This document shows, piece after piece, positions 45,264 through 55,167 of a DNA stretch of 55,190 bases. A program made the position numbers and the translations under genes. This DNA is from Rhodobacteraceae bacterium HTCC2083 (GTDB lineage Bacteria > Pseudomonadota > Alphaproteobacteria > Rhodobacterales > Rhodobacteraceae). The stretch covers positions 3,387,353 through 3,442,542 of the forward strand of contig DS995276.1 in the NCBI GenBank assembly GCA_000156115.1. Reading direction: 5' to 3'. The notes under the pieces were generated by a model. It worked only from the letters and a program-made list of their open reading frames with translations. It searched no databases and was not told the origin of the DNA. Numbering within the stretch: position 1 is the stretch's first letter; each line of letters starts with the position of its first letter.

Positions 45264-45827
45264 TTAAACCTGCATGATCTCTTTTTGCTTCACCTCAAGC
45301 GCTGCGTCCACTGCTTTGATCGCAGCATCTGTCAGCTCTTGCACTTCGGCTTCCCAAAACTTTTGATCGTCTTCGGACAAGCCATCGTTCTTGGCCTTCT
45401 TGATCTGATCCATACCGTCGCGGCGCACATTTCGCACAGAAACGCGGGCGCTCTCAGTATACTGCGCGGCAACTTTCGTCAGCTCACGGCGACGTTCCTC
45501 GTTCAGCTCAGGGATTGGCAGCATAATGATCGTACCGTTAAGCTGCGGGTTGATGCCTAAGCCGCTTTCACGAATGGCTTTTTCCACCTTTTGCACAAGA
45601 CCCTTGTCCCAAACATTGATCGTCACCATTCGCGGCTCTGGCACGTTGACGGTTCCAACCTGATTAATCGGCGTCATGCTGCCATAGGCGTCAACCATCA
45701 CCGGCTCTAACATGGAGCCGGACGCGCGACCGGTGCGCAAGCTGGCAAATTCAGTCTTTAAATTCGCCATTGCGCCATCCATACGGCGATGCAAATCGTC
45801 GGTATCCAGCATAAAGTCGTCTGACAT
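45264..45827 (-). CDS. frr: Ribosome recycling factor
   Basis: RRF (187 residues) splits the post-termination ribosome with EF-G. The N-terminal helix [20 protein letters not shown] and the conserved [23 protein letters not shown] segment are typical, as is the C-terminal helix with [18 protein letters not shown] 45827 (MSDDFM) fits the family; the frame is open upstream into pyrH. It sits between pyrH and uppS, the usual order in proteobacteria. Confidence 0.97.
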   Translation of the reverse strand: MSDDFMLDTDDLHRRMDGAMANLKTEFASLRTGRASGSMLEPVMVDAYGSMTPINQVGTVNVPEPRMVTINVWDKGLVQKVEKAIRESGLGINPQLNGTIIMLPIPELNEERRRELTKVAAQYTESARVSVRNVRRDGMDQIKKAKNDGLSEDDQKFWEAEVQELTDAAIKAVDAALEVKQKEIMQV

Positions 45828-45912
45828 AGTGATCTCTAAGCCTCGTAAATATCGTTCTATTCTTATTAAGTCAGCAAATGCGCGTTGTATAGCGCCCTTT
45901 ACTGAAGCCTCG

Positions 45913-46647
45913 TCAGCCTTGGACTCGCGTATATGTGCCTTCGCCCGCGAGAATGCCCTTAAACCCGCCCGGTTCATCAAGCGAGAACACGATGATCGGC
46001 AGGTTATTATCGCGCGCAAGGGCTATCGCGGAAGCATCCATCACTCCTAGATGCTTTTGCAAGACTTCATCAAAGCTGACTGTGTCATAGCGCTTCGCAT
46101 CTGGGTGTTTCACAGGGTCCTTGTCATAGACGCCGTCCACTTTGGTGCCCTTAAAGATCGCTTCGCAAGCCATTTCGTTTGCGCGCAGGGTCGCGGCGGT
46201 ATCAGTGGTGAAATAAGGGTTGCCTGTCCCAGCCGCGAAGATGCACACACGTTTCTTTTCAAGGTGACGCACGGCGCGGCGGCGAATGTAGGGTTCTGCC
46301 ACTTCGTTCATCGTGATCGCGGAAATCACGCGCGTGTGGATGTTTTGCCCTTCCAGCGCGGACTGCATCGCGAGCGCGTTCATTACCGTCGCAAGCATGC
46401 CCATGTAATCCGCTGTCGTGCGTTCCATCCCTTGGGCAGAGCCTTGCAAGCCTCGGAAAATATTGCCGCCGCCGATCACCATACAGATCTCGACGCCCAT
46501 ATCGTGCACGGTCTTTACCTCACGCGCGATCCGCTCCACCGTGGGCGGATGCAATCCGAAACCTTGGTCCCCCATCAACGCCTCCCCGGAAATCTTTAGC
46601 ATGACGCGGTTGAACGTCGTTCCGTCGGCGGTGGTGAGGTCAGTCAT
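45913..46647 (-). CDS. pyrH: UMP kinase
   Basis: PyrH (244 residues) phosphorylates UMP to UDP and is allosterically controlled by UTP and GTP. Landmarks are [53 protein letters not shown] and the [11 protein letters not shown] segment. ATG 46647 has GGAG 6 bases upstream; an open frame extends 44 codons further but without family similarity. It is the first gene of the envelope cluster running to lpxB and diverges from miaA. Confidence 0.96.
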   Translation of the reverse strand: MTDLTTADGTTFNRVMLKISGEALMGDQGFGLHPPTVERIAREVKTVHDMGVEICMVIGGGNIFRGLQGSAQGMERTTADYMGMLATVMNALAMQSALEGQNIHTRVISAITMNEVAEPYIRRRAVRHLEKKRVCIFAAGTGNPYFTTDTAATLRANEMACEAIFKGTKVDGVYDKDPVKHPDAKRYDTVSFDEVLQKHLGVMDASAIALARDNNLPIIVFSLDEPGGFKGILAGEGTYTRVQG

Positions 46648-46772
46648 ATTGTGCTCCGAAATATGATTGGTATGAGTGTGGTGCAAAATGCCCAAAAGCC
46701 GGGCAATGTTCAATCGCTCAAACGGCATAACACGATATTTAGCAGTTGTTTTAAAATCAAAAGAGTAATCCT

Positions 46773-47669
46773 TTGGCAAACATAGATATTTCCAATCTTG
46801 ACCCGATGAAACCTGTGTTGATCGCAGGACCGACAGCGTCGGGTAAATCAGCGCTGGCGCTGGAAATTGCTGAAGCGCAGGGTGGTGTCATCGTCAATGC
46901 TGATGCCAGTCAGGTATTTGAAGGCTGGCGGGTCTTGACCGCGCGCCCCGACGCTGCGGATGAAAAACGCGCGCCACATCATCTCTATGGACATGTTCCA
47001 TTTACGCAGGCTTATTCCGCGGGCAAGTGGCTTCGCGATCTTACGCCCTTTCTGGATCAATCCAATGACCGCCCGATTATCGTTGGCGGTACAGGCCTAT
47101 ACTTTCTCGCGCTAACCGAAGGTCTCGCCGAAATTCCTGAAACACGCGACGAAATTCGTGCAGAGGCGAATGAAATGCGCATAGCAGGCAATCTAAAAGC
47201 GATGATTGCGGATCTTGATCGCGACACGTGCGCCAAAATAGATTTGCAAAACCCCATGCGCGTTCAGCGTGCGTGGGAAGTGCAGCTCGGTACGGGGCGC
47301 GGCTTGGCGCAATGGCATGCAGAAACGCCTGCACCGCTGCTTTCATTGGATCAAACTCATGCGCTCGCCTTAGATGCAGACACTGATTGGCTGAATAAAC
47401 GCATCGCACAACGCTTTGATATGATGATTGAGCTAGGGGCTTTAGACGAAGCGCGTGCGAACCTTGATCGCTACGATACAAACCTATCGTCGTGCAAAGC
47501 CATTGGCGCGCCAGAGCTTGTGTCGCACCTGCGGGGTGAGCGTACTTTGAGCGCGGCGAAGGAAGCCGCAACGATAGCCACACGGCAATTCGCCAAACGG
47601 CAAAGAACATGGTTTCGCGCCCGCATGAAACGTTGGACCCGCGTGTCCCTGCCCTCAGGTCGAAATTAG
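46773..47669 (+). CDS. miaA: tRNA dimethylallyltransferase MiaA
   Basis: MiaA (298 residues from TTG 46773) adds a dimethylallyl group to A37 of tRNAs reading UNN codons. The P-loop is [15 protein letters not shown], followed by NADASQVF and [10 protein letters not shown]. The end of the protein has the KAIGAPEL and [12 protein letters not shown] segments. An ATG at 46806 ([14 protein letters not shown]) would make a 287-residue protein and is equally possible; neither start has a convincing ribosome-binding site. It diverges from pyrH. Confidence 0.93.
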   Translation: MANIDISNLDPMKPVLIAGPTASGKSALALEIAEAQGGVIVNADASQVFEGWRVLTARPDAADEKRAPHHLYGHVPFTQAYSAGKWLRDLTPFLDQSNDRPIIVGGTGLYFLALTEGLAEIPETRDEIRAEANEMRIAGNLKAMIADLDRDTCAKIDLQNPMRVQRAWEVQLGTGRGLAQWHAETPAPLLSLDQTHALALDADTDWLNKRIAQRFDMMIELGALDEARANLDRYDTNLSSCKAIGAPELVSHLRGERTLSAAKEAATIATRQFAKRQRTWFRARMKRWTRVSLPSGRN

Positions 47670-47696
47670 GGCTATCCTAAAAGGCACATTTCCGAT

Positions 47697-47709
47697 GATA
47701 ATCATTATT
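47697..47709. promoter_or_regulatory. Fur-box-like site upstream of the AraC-type regulator
   Basis: GATAATCATTATT is a 6-1-6 inverted repeat with one mismatch, matching the last two hexamers of the E. coli Fur box (GATAAT-GATAAT-C-ATTATC) almost exactly. It is about 52 bases before the regulator's ATG in an AT-rich stretch. In Rhodobacteraceae the cognate regulator could be Fur/Mur or another iron/manganese sensor, and AT-rich chance matches are possible. Confidence 0.35.
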
Positions 47710-47761
47710 AAATTATTTTGATACATATCCACATACCTACATTTGTGCATTTAGTGACGAT

Positions 47762-48595
47762 ATGAATGAATACACAGCCCCGCACCCCGATCAAAGCACG
47801 GTCCTGACAATTTCGCAACGCGCCAAAGGCGTGCCTTGGCGGCTTGGGCTGGCCCACGCACGTGCGCAGCACATGCTAATTTGGGTCACGCGCGGGGCTG
47901 CGCGCTGTACTGTAAATGCTCAAAGTTCTGCGATAAGCAGTCACAATGCTTTGTTTGTCCCTGCAGGCACGTTGTTTTCATTCACCTACGAATCTTCATG
48001 TTTCGGGCAAACCGTCGCGCTGCCACCAAGTGACCGTCTAGACTGGCCAGATGAGCCTATGTTGCTGAGGGTGCGTGAATCTAAAGCGCAGCTTACGCTG
48101 ACACATTATGTGGAAGCCATTCAAAGCGAAGCCTACGATGCCAAGCCGCTCTCGCGCACAGCGGCGCAAGCCCATGCACAATTGATGATGGTCTGGGCGC
48201 ATCGCTACCTGATGAGCCAACATGCCGCTTTCGACAAAGCCGCGCAGCGTTTGATGCGGGCGTTTTGCTCTTTGATTGTGCAATCTGAGGCACAAGATAC
48301 CGAAGGAGGCACAATGGCAGATTTTGCAGCTAAACTGGGTGTGACACCGACCCACTTGGCACGAGTTTGCAAAGCAAGCTGTGGCGTCAGCGCTGCTGAT
48401 CTTTTGACACAACACAGCCTGCAACGCGCAAGGCGCCTGTTGGAAGACGAGGGACTGAAAGCCGTCGACATTGCCAAGCGCCTCGGCTTTTCAACCCCCG
48501 CCTATTTCACTCGCTTCGTAAAAAGTCACACGGGCGAAACACCTTCGACCTTGCGCACTAAAGCGAAGGCGCAGCGTCAACAAAACCAAATGTAA
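47762..48595 (+). CDS. AraC family transcriptional regulator
   Basis: A 277-residue AraC/XylS-type regulator. The N-terminal half (to about 150) is an AraC-type ligand/cupin domain. The C-terminal half has two helix-turn-helix motifs: ADFAAKLGVTPTHLARVCKASCG and AVDIAKRLGFSTPAYFTRFVKSHTGETPS. It is the gene just upstream of the peptide-type ABC transporter on the same strand, so it is a plausible activator of that operon. The effector is unknown. A Fur-box-like site lies in its promoter region. Confidence 0.9.
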   Translation: MNEYTAPHPDQSTVLTISQRAKGVPWRLGLAHARAQHMLIWVTRGAARCTVNAQSSAISSHNALFVPAGTLFSFTYESSCFGQTVALPPSDRLDWPDEPMLLRVRESKAQLTLTHYVEAIQSEAYDAKPLSRTAAQAHAQLMMVWAHRYLMSQHAAFDKAAQRLMRAFCSLIVQSEAQDTEGGTMADFAAKLGVTPTHLARVCKASCGVSAADLLTQHSLQRARRLLEDEGLKAVDIAKRLGFSTPAYFTRFVKSHTGETPSTLRTKAKAQRQQNQM

Positions 48596-48754
48596 ATCTT
48601 CCATTTGGTCAAATTATCAAGATAATGCGTCTCGATTTGAAAGTTTCCGCAGGGGAGTTGCTCTTCAAGGTTGCATTCAAAGACGATGTCGTTTTTTCCT
48701 TAAGAAGAATGTCGCATTCAGACCTCACTTTGCCGAAAGCATGAATTGACGTCA

Positions 48755-48770
48755 GGCACTTTCTAGTGCC
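48755..48770. promoter_or_regulatory. Inverted repeat in the transporter promoter region
   Basis: GGCACT-TTCT-AGTGCC, a perfect six-base inverted repeat, about 100 bases before the binding-protein start and just after a TTGACG sequence (48746-48751) that could be a -35 element. It may be an operator or a hairpin; there is no T-run. Confidence 0.35.
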
Positions 48771-48871
48771 GAATAGGGCTTCTTGGGGGTGGTGACGAAA
48801 AGCGAGGGAAACACTCGCAGCACAACGCCCCCTCAAAATAAGAATAGAAAATGTGTCACAGGGAGAACAAG

Positions 48872-50533
48872 ATGACGCACGAAACCAAAATCCACCCAGC
48901 AGCGAAGATGTACGCTGAAGAATTTAAAGCAGGTCTTCTGGATCGCCGCGAATTCTTGACACGCGCGTCCGCTTTGGGCGTTGCGACTGCGACAGCCTAC
49001 ACGATGGGCGGCCTCACTCAGCCAGCGGCTGCGGCGGCACATGCCAAGCAAGGCGGCACAATCCGCATGCAGATGGAAGTCCGCGCAATGAAAGATCCGC
49101 GCACGTTTGATTGGACACAGATCGCGTTCGTTGCAAACGGTTGGCTTGAGTATCTGGTCGAGTATAACTCCGACGGTACGTTCAACGGCTGGCTCGCTGA
49201 GAGCTGGGAAGTAAACGATGACGCAACGGTTTACACATTCAACATCCGCAAGGGCGTTAAGTGGAACAATGGCGACGACTTCACGGCTGAGCACGTAGCG
49301 CACAACTTCGCGCGTTGGGCCGAGGCCGACGCAGAAGGCAACTCAATGGCCGCTCGCGTTACAGCGATCGTTGATCCTGAAACAAAAATGGCAGCAAAAG
49401 GCGCGATCGAAGTTGTCGACAGCCACACGCTTCGCTTGAACCTGCGTCAGCCAGATATCACGCTCATTCCTGGCATTGCTGACTATCCAGCGGCAATCAC
49501 GCACCCGGACGATAACGTTGAAGACCTGCTCGAGAAGCAGATCGGCACTGGCGCATACCGCAACGAGTCACATGAAGTTGGCGTTAAGTCAGTGCTCGTA
49601 CGCAACGAAGGCCACGAGTGGTGGGGCTATGCCGAAGGCAAAGGCGCATACCTTGATCGCATCGAATTCATCGACTACGGCACTGACCCATCTGCATGGG
49701 TAGCAGCTGCGGAAGCAGAAGAAATCGACACTATCTACGAAAACGTCGGTGACTTTGTAGCAGTGTTTGACAGCATTGGCTGGAACAAATCCGAACTCGC
49801 AACGGGTTCAACGATTGTTATCCGTCCGAACCAAGCCGCCACAGATGCTAACGGCAAAGTTGTGTTCGAAGACAAGCGCGTCCGTCAGGCCGTTGCAATG
49901 TGCGTAGACAACGCCGTTCTTCTCGAGCTTGGTAACGCAGGTCAAGGTGTTCCAGCGGACAACTGCCATGTTGGTCCGGTTCACCCAGAGTACGATTCCT
50001 CTGTAACACGTCTTCCACATGATCCGGCAAAAGCTATGGCGCTTCTCGAAGAAGCTGGCATGGCGGATTATGAGTTCGAGCTGCACTCCATCGATGATGA
50101 CTGGCGCAAGAACACAACAGACGCAGTTGCAGCGCAAATGCGCGATGCAGGCATGAAAGTGAAGCGCACGATCCTCCCAGGTTCTACGTTCTGGAACGAT
50201 TGGACGAAATATGCCTTCTCATCCACAAACTGGAACCACCGCCCCCTCGGCACACAGGTTCTAGGCCTTGCGTATAAATCTGGCGTTGCTTGGAACGAGT
50301 TCGCTTGGTCCAACGCTGAATTTGATGCCCTGCTTGATAAAGCCAACTCTATCGCGGATGCAGATGCACGCCGTGAAGTCATGGCGAAGATGCAGGCAAT
50401 CGTCATCGAGGAAGGCGTGACGATCCAGCCATACTGGCGTTCGATCTACCGCCATACAGCGCCTGGCTTTGTTGGAACAGATATGCACATCGCATACGCG
50501 TCTCAGCTCTACAAATGGGCTGTAGCTGCTTAA
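48872..50533 (+). CDS. Peptide-type ABC transporter substrate-binding protein (Tat-exported)
   Basis: A 553-residue family 5 (SBP_bac_5) binding protein. The N-terminus has a Tat signal, [20 protein letters not shown] (RR at 25-26), and a cleavage region near AAAAAHA. The mature part has the usual [35 protein letters not shown] segment. ATG 48872 has GGGAG 6 bases upstream; an ATG at 48851 is in frame but lacks a site and would displace the signal. Substrate unknown (oligopeptides, opines or other solutes). It is first in an operon with two permeases and a fused ATPase, with a terminator-like hairpin right after it. Confidence 0.93.
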   Translation: MTHETKIHPAAKMYAEEFKAGLLDRREFLTRASALGVATATAYTMGGLTQPAAAAAHAKQGGTIRMQMEVRAMKDPRTFDWTQIAFVANGWLEYLVEYNSDGTFNGWLAESWEVNDDATVYTFNIRKGVKWNNGDDFTAEHVAHNFARWAEADAEGNSMAARVTAIVDPETKMAAKGAIEVVDSHTLRLNLRQPDITLIPGIADYPAAITHPDDNVEDLLEKQIGTGAYRNESHEVGVKSVLVRNEGHEWWGYAEGKGAYLDRIEFIDYGTDPSAWVAAAEAEEIDTIYENVGDFVAVFDSIGWNKSELATGSTIVIRPNQAATDANGKVVFEDKRVRQAVAMCVDNAVLLELGNAGQGVPADNCHVGPVHPEYDSSVTRLPHDPAKAMALLEEAGMADYEFELHSIDDDWRKNTTDAVAAQMRDAGMKVKRTILPGSTFWNDWTKYAFSSTNWNHRPLGTQVLGLAYKSGVAWNEFAWSNAEFDALLDKANSIADADARREVMAKMQAIVIEEGVTIQPYWRSIYRHTAPGFVGTDMHIAYASQLYKWAVAA

Positions 50534-50549
50534 TATCGTTTAATAAATT

Positions 50550-50580
50550 GGCTGCGCTTACATATTAGCGCGGCCTTTTT
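50550..50580 (+). terminator. Attenuating terminator after the binding-protein gene
   Basis: Stem GGCTGCGC (50550-50557) with GCGCGGCC (50568-50575, one G-U pair), ten-base AT-rich loop and a run of five T. It should reduce read-through into the permease genes so the binding protein is made in excess, as in many ABC operons. Confidence 0.75.
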
Positions 50581-50691
50581 CGCCCGAAATCTGGGCACCT
50601 GACACTGAACTAAAATGAGTGGACCACAAAGGTTCGCCATACATCGGCGGATCTTCTTTGGGTCTGCTCAGCCTTACTGACAGGGGCACAC

Positions 50692-51777
50692 ATGGGACTG
50701 TTTATTCTGCGCCGCTTGGGGGTGATGATCCTCACGGCGCTCTGCTTGACGTTTATCGTCTTCTTTCTGACCAACCTTTATCCAAACCTCGAAAAGCTTG
50801 CCAAAACACAGGGCGAGATGCGCATGAGTGACGAACAGGTTGAACGTTGGCTTGCCAATCGTGGCTATGACCAACCATTGCCTATCAAGTATGGCGAATG
50901 GCTTGGCGTTTGGCCCTCTAAGATTATTAACACAGATGACGGGCGCACTTATGGGCGCTGCATTGAGTCGGGTGTTGCAATTGAAGATACACCTCGATTT
51001 TGCGGCGTAATTCAAGGCGATTGGGGCTTTTCATCCGTTTTCAAAAATGACGTGGCCGGCATCATTGCGACGCGTCTGTCCCTGACGGGTAAGTTGATGT
51101 TCTGGGTCATGATCCTTATGATCCCGTCTGCTTTGTTGATTGGTGTGCTCGCTGGAATGCGAGAAGGCTCACGCACGGACCGCTCGCTCTCGACGCTTTC
51201 CATCGCAACGACAGCGACCCCTGAATATGTATCCGGCGTTATTTTCATCGCACTTTTCGCCGCCTCTGCGTCCCCGCTCAATCAATGGCTTGCCTCTATG
51301 GACTGGATCGAAGGGCGGACCTTGTTTAAGGGCACTGCCACTTCGGCGATGGAGAATGCGAATTTCAACAACTTCTTCTTACCGGTTCTGACGATTTCGC
51401 TCTACGGCATGGGCTATATTGCGCGGATGACCCGGGCTTCGATGGCCGAAGTCATGACGGCGCAGTACATCCGCACCGCACGTCTTAAAGGCGTGAGCTT
51501 TCCCAACATTGTCATGAAGCACGCGCTGCGCAACGCGCTGATCGCGCCCTTTACAGTGATCATGTTGCAAATTCCGTGGCTTTTGAACGGCGTTGTCATC
51601 GTAGAGACGCTGTTCAATTACAAAGGCTTTGGCTGGGTCTTGGTACAAGCGGCCGGCAACAACGATATTGAATTGCTGCTCGGCGTGTCGGTCGTCTCGG
51701 TGATCGTTGTTCTTATAACGCAGCTGATCTCGGACATCGGCTACGTTTATCTCAACCCACGCATTAGCGTCACCTAA
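50692..51777 (+). CDS. ABC transporter permease (DppB-like, long)
   Basis: A 361-residue inner-membrane permease of the BPD_transp_1 family. The N-terminal helix LRRLGVMILTALCLTFIVFFL and the EAA-type loop region (ASMAEVMTAQYIRTARLKGVSF) are clear, with about six membrane segments. Between the first and second helices there is an extended periplasmic loop of about 85 residues (WLGVWPSKIINTDDGRT, RCIESGVAIEDTPRFCG). It holds a cysteine pair not typical of DppB. It pairs with the next permease, 12 bases downstream. Confidence 0.9.
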   Translation: MGLFILRRLGVMILTALCLTFIVFFLTNLYPNLEKLAKTQGEMRMSDEQVERWLANRGYDQPLPIKYGEWLGVWPSKIINTDDGRTYGRCIESGVAIEDTPRFCGVIQGDWGFSSVFKNDVAGIIATRLSLTGKLMFWVMILMIPSALLIGVLAGMREGSRTDRSLSTLSIATTATPEYVSGVIFIALFAASASPLNQWLASMDWIEGRTLFKGTATSAMENANFNNFFLPVLTISLYGMGYIARMTRASMAEVMTAQYIRTARLKGVSFPNIVMKHALRNALIAPFTVIMLQIPWLLNGVVIVETLFNYKGFGWVLVQAAGNNDIELLLGVSVVSVIVVLITQLISDIGYVYLNPRISVT

Positions 51778-51789
51778 GGATTTTTGGAT

Positions 51790-52980
51790 ATGGAACCGCT
51801 ATCTTGGGGCGCTATCTTCGTCGGCATGTTCACCCAGCTGATCCCTGTTTGGATCGCGCTGATCGCAACCTTTGCAATCTCTATCTTCTACAAACGCAAG
51901 CTTGGGCTTTATGGCAAACTTTTTGATTCAACGATCGGGATGATTGGCTATGCGCTGGTTATGTTCTGGGTTTTTGTTGCCCTCTTTGGCGCGATGGATA
52001 TGATTGTGACGCATGACCCGCTTGGGCAGGTTTCTGGCATGAAGAACAAAATCCCCGGCACACCGCTACGCGGCGCTGAGGACGGAGATTACGCCTACTA
52101 CCTTCTCGGTGGAGACAACCTCGCGCGCGACATCTTTAGCCGCGTAATGAGCGGTGCAAGCATCGTGATCTTGATCGCTCCATTGGCGACGCTCTTTGCC
52201 TATATGGTCGGCATCACGCTGGGTTTGCCCGCCGGATATTACGGTGGAAAGTTCGACACGCTGTTGTCTTTCGTGGCAAACCTCGTGCTCGCCTTCCCGG
52301 TGATCTTGCTCTTCTACCTTCTTGTAACACCTGAAATCGTCAACACCGGATTGCCACAATATATGGCGATCGTGCTGTTCTTCTTCCCGCTGGTCTTCTT
52401 TGCGGTACTGATCAACACGCGCCTCAAACAACAGCCCGAAAAGAACACCATCTGGCTCGCGGCGGTACTGATCCCGCTGACGATCATGTATTGCGTGACG
52501 ATCAACGCGGCTGGCACAAAGATCGATCTGCTAGGGCGGCTTGATTTCTTCAATCCAGCGGCTGGTATCTTGGTCGTTTTCGTCTCTGTTGTTTTCGTCA
52601 ACGCGCCCACGGTTTTCAGAATTGTGCGCGGTCTGACACTGGACATCAAACAACGCGATTACGTGGCCGCCGCGCAAACCCGCGGCGAGGGGTCTTGGTA
52701 CATCATGCTCTGGGAGATCTTGCCCAACGCGCGCGGTCCGCTGATTGTCGATTTCTGCCTGCGCATTGGCTACACAACCATTTTGCTTGGCACGCTTGGC
52801 TTCTTTGGTCTCGGGCTGGAATCCGAGAGCCCTGACTGGGGCAGCACGATCAACGAAGGCCGAAAGCTGTTGTCGATCTATGCGCACCCTGCATTGCCGC
52901 CTGCTTTGGCTTTGCTCAGCTTGGTATTGGGTTTGAACCTCTTGGCTGACGGGCTTCGCGAAGAGAGCTTACGCGATTGA
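51790..52980 (+). CDS. ABC transporter permease (DppC-like, long)
   Basis: A 396-residue permease of the BPD_transp_1 family, longer than the roughly 300 residues of DppC. It begins with an extra hydrophobic region (GAIFVGMFTQLIPVWIALIATFAISIF). In the middle it has an inserted pair of hydrophobic segments (VFFAVLINTRLKQQPEKNTIWLAAVLIPLTIMYCVTINAAG) before the EAA loop region (LDIKQRDYVAAAQTRGEGS). ATG 51790 has AAGGA 9 bases upstream; a TTG at 51784 is in frame. It is the partner of the upstream permease; substrate unknown. Confidence 0.9.
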   Translation: MEPLSWGAIFVGMFTQLIPVWIALIATFAISIFYKRKLGLYGKLFDSTIGMIGYALVMFWVFVALFGAMDMIVTHDPLGQVSGMKNKIPGTPLRGAEDGDYAYYLLGGDNLARDIFSRVMSGASIVILIAPLATLFAYMVGITLGLPAGYYGGKFDTLLSFVANLVLAFPVILLFYLLVTPEIVNTGLPQYMAIVLFFFPLVFFAVLINTRLKQQPEKNTIWLAAVLIPLTIMYCVTINAAGTKIDLLGRLDFFNPAAGILVVFVSVVFVNAPTVFRIVRGLTLDIKQRDYVAAAQTRGEGSWYIMLWEILPNARGPLIVDFCLRIGYTTILLGTLGFFGLGLESESPDWGSTINEGRKLLSIYAHPALPPALALLSLVLGLNLLADGLREESLRD

Positions 52981-52995
52981 TTTCATAGGGCGGAC

Positions 52996-53010
52996 GGGGG
53001 GCCAGCCCCC
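52996..53010. repeat. GC-rich hairpin GGGGGGCCAGCCCCC
   Basis: A near-perfect hairpin with a four-base loop in the 102-base gap between the DppC-like permease and the ATPase genes, followed by a CCCCCGGAG run and a T-rich stretch. It shares the GGCCAGCCCC core with 24371-24380 and may be a partial terminator or a REP-like element. Confidence 0.4.
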
Positions 53011-53082
53011 TCGACCCCCGGAGTTTATTTAGAAAGATGAAGCAGAAACAAGCTGCACTTTCTTGCACAGGGAACCGAAGAC

Positions 53083-55167
53083 ATGGCAAAACTGGATTAT
53101 GACGGACCGATCCTGGAGATCGACAAGCTATCAATTTCCTTCTTCACGCGTTTGCGCGAAATCCCTGCGGTTATGGATTTCTCGGTTACTGTTCAACCCG
53201 GTGAAGCGGTTGGCCTTGTTGGAGAATCGGGCTGCGGCAAGTCCACTGTTGCCCTCGGCGTCATGCAAGACCTTGGTAAGAATGGCCGCGTCGTCGGTGG
53301 TTCGATCAAGTTCAAGGGTCGTGACCTTGCTGAAATGAGCGCGGAAGAGTTGCGTGATGTGCGCGGCAATGAAATCGCGATGATCTATCAAGAGCCAATG
53401 GCGTCTTTGAACCCCGCAATGAAAATCGGGCACCAGTTGATGGAAGTTCCGATGATCCATGAAGGGATTGGCGAGGCCGAAGCCAAGGATCGCGCGTTGC
53501 AAGTCGTCACAGACGTCAAGCTCCCCGACCCTGCGCGTATCTTGGACAGCTATCCGCATCAGCTCTCGGGTGGTCAGCAGCAACGTATTGTCATCGCAAT
53601 GGCGCTGATGTCAAAGCCTGCGCTGCTTATTCTGGATGAGCCAACGACGGCGCTCGATGTGACGGTTGAAGCCGCGATTGTCGAATTGGTGCGCGATCTG
53701 GGCAAGAAATACGGCACGTCTATGCTGTTTATTTCGCACAACCTTGGTTTGGTTCTGGAAACCTGCGATCGGATCTGCGTTATGTATTCCGGCGAGGCGG
53801 TCGAGCGCGGCTCTATCGAGGAGGTGTTTGACGACATGCAGCACCCCTATACGCAGGCGCTCTTCCGCTCGATCCCCCTGCCCGGCGCTGACAAGAATAC
53901 ACATCCACTTGTTGCAATCCCCGGAAACTTTCCGCTGCCACATGAGCGCCCCAACGGGTGTAATTTCGGCCCGCGCTGCGATTACTTTGAGGATGGCCTT
54001 TGCGATGAAGGCTTCATTCCGATGTATCCTGCCGATGAGGCAGGACATCATGAAACGCGGTGTCTGAGGTTCAAAGAGATCGATTGGAATGCACCGATCA
54101 CGGTTGGCGAGCAAAAGCAAAAGGGCGAAATCGGCAAGGTCGTTCTGAAAATGGACGATCTCAAGAAATACTACGAAGTTTCGGCCAACGCGCTCTTTGG
54201 CGGGGCCAACAAGAAGGTGGTGAAGGCCAACGAGACGCTTAGCTTTGAAGCGCGCGAGAGTGAAACCCTTGCAATCGTTGGCGAATCCGGCTGCGGCAAA
54301 TCTACTTTTGCCAAGGTTCTGATGGGCTTAGAGACTGCAACTGACGGGGAAATCCTTCTCGACAATCAAAGCATCGGCAACACCCCTATCGAGGAACGCG
54401 ACACCAAGACCGTCGCGGATGTGCAGATGGTGTTCCAGAACCCCTTTGATACGCTCAACCCTTCAATGACGGTGGGACGCCAGATCATCCGCGCGCTTGA
54501 GATATTCAAAATCGGCAAGAACGAAGCGGAACGTAAGACCCGCATGTTAGAATTACTAGATCTGGTGAAGCTACCGCGCGAATTTGCGGATCGTATGCCG
54601 CGTCAGCTCTCAGGTGGGCAAAAGCAACGTGTGGGTATTGCGCGCGCGTTTTCTGGTGGCGCGCGCATTGTTGTGGCGGATGAACCTGTTTCGGCTTTGG
54701 ATGTGTCTGTCCAAGCAGCTGTCACCGACCTCTTGATGGAAATCCAGCGCAACGAGAAAACCACGCTACTGTTCATCTCCCATGACCTCTCGATTGTGCG
54801 CTACCTCAGTGATCGCGTCATGGTGATGTATCTCGGCCATGTGGTTGAACTTGGCACGACGGATCAGGTCTTCTCGCCGCCCTATCACCCTTATACAGAG
54901 GCGCTTTTATCAGCAGTTCCAATCGCGGACACGAGCATCGAAAAGAAGCATATTGTTCTCGATGGCGACATCCCGTCTGCGATGAATCCGCCCTCTGGCT
55001 GCCCATTCCAAACGCGCTGTCGTTGGAAATCCAAAGTTCTAGGCAATCTGTGTGACACAGAGGTGCCGCCCGTGCGGACCCTAGAAGGCAACCATCAAGT
55101 AAAGTGCCATCTCAGTGATGAAAAGCTCGCAGAAATGGAACCGGTCATCAAAATCGCAGCAGAATAG
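53083..55167 (+). CDS. Fused double ABC transporter ATPase (DppD-DppF type)
   Basis: A 694-residue protein with two complete ABC ATPase domains in one chain. Domain 1 has Walker A GESGCGKST (47-55), signature LSGGQQQR and Walker B ALLILDEPTT. Domain 2 has Walker A GESGCGKST again near residue 405, signature LSGGQKQR and Walker B RIVVADEPVS. Each domain is followed by the oligopeptide-transporter C-terminal segment with cysteines (GCNFGPRCDYF...GLCDEGF and GCPFQTRCRWKS...LCDTEVPP), which bind a 4Fe-4S cluster in some homologues. It powers the two permeases upstream. Fusion replaces the usual separate DppD and DppF. Confidence 0.94.
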   Translation: MAKLDYDGPILEIDKLSISFFTRLREIPAVMDFSVTVQPGEAVGLVGESGCGKSTVALGVMQDLGKNGRVVGGSIKFKGRDLAEMSAEELRDVRGNEIAMIYQEPMASLNPAMKIGHQLMEVPMIHEGIGEAEAKDRALQVVTDVKLPDPARILDSYPHQLSGGQQQRIVIAMALMSKPALLILDEPTTALDVTVEAAIVELVRDLGKKYGTSMLFISHNLGLVLETCDRICVMYSGEAVERGSIEEVFDDMQHPYTQALFRSIPLPGADKNTHPLVAIPGNFPLPHERPNGCNFGPRCDYFEDGLCDEGFIPMYPADEAGHHETRCLRFKEIDWNAPITVGEQKQKGEIGKVVLKMDDLKKYYEVSANALFGGANKKVVKANETLSFEARESETLAIVGESGCGKSTFAKVLMGLETATDGEILLDNQSIGNTPIEERDTKTVADVQMVFQNPFDTLNPSMTVGRQIIRALEIFKIGKNEAERKTRMLELLDLVKLPREFADRMPRQLSGGQKQRVGIARAFSGGARIVVADEPVSALDVSVQAAVTDLLMEIQRNEKTTLLFISHDLSIVRYLSDRVMVMYLGHVVELGTTDQVFSPPYHPYTEALLSAVPIADTSIEKKHIVLDGDIPSAMNPPSGCPFQTRCRWKSKVLGNLCDTEVPPVRTLEGNHQVKCHLSDEKLAEMEPVIKIAAE

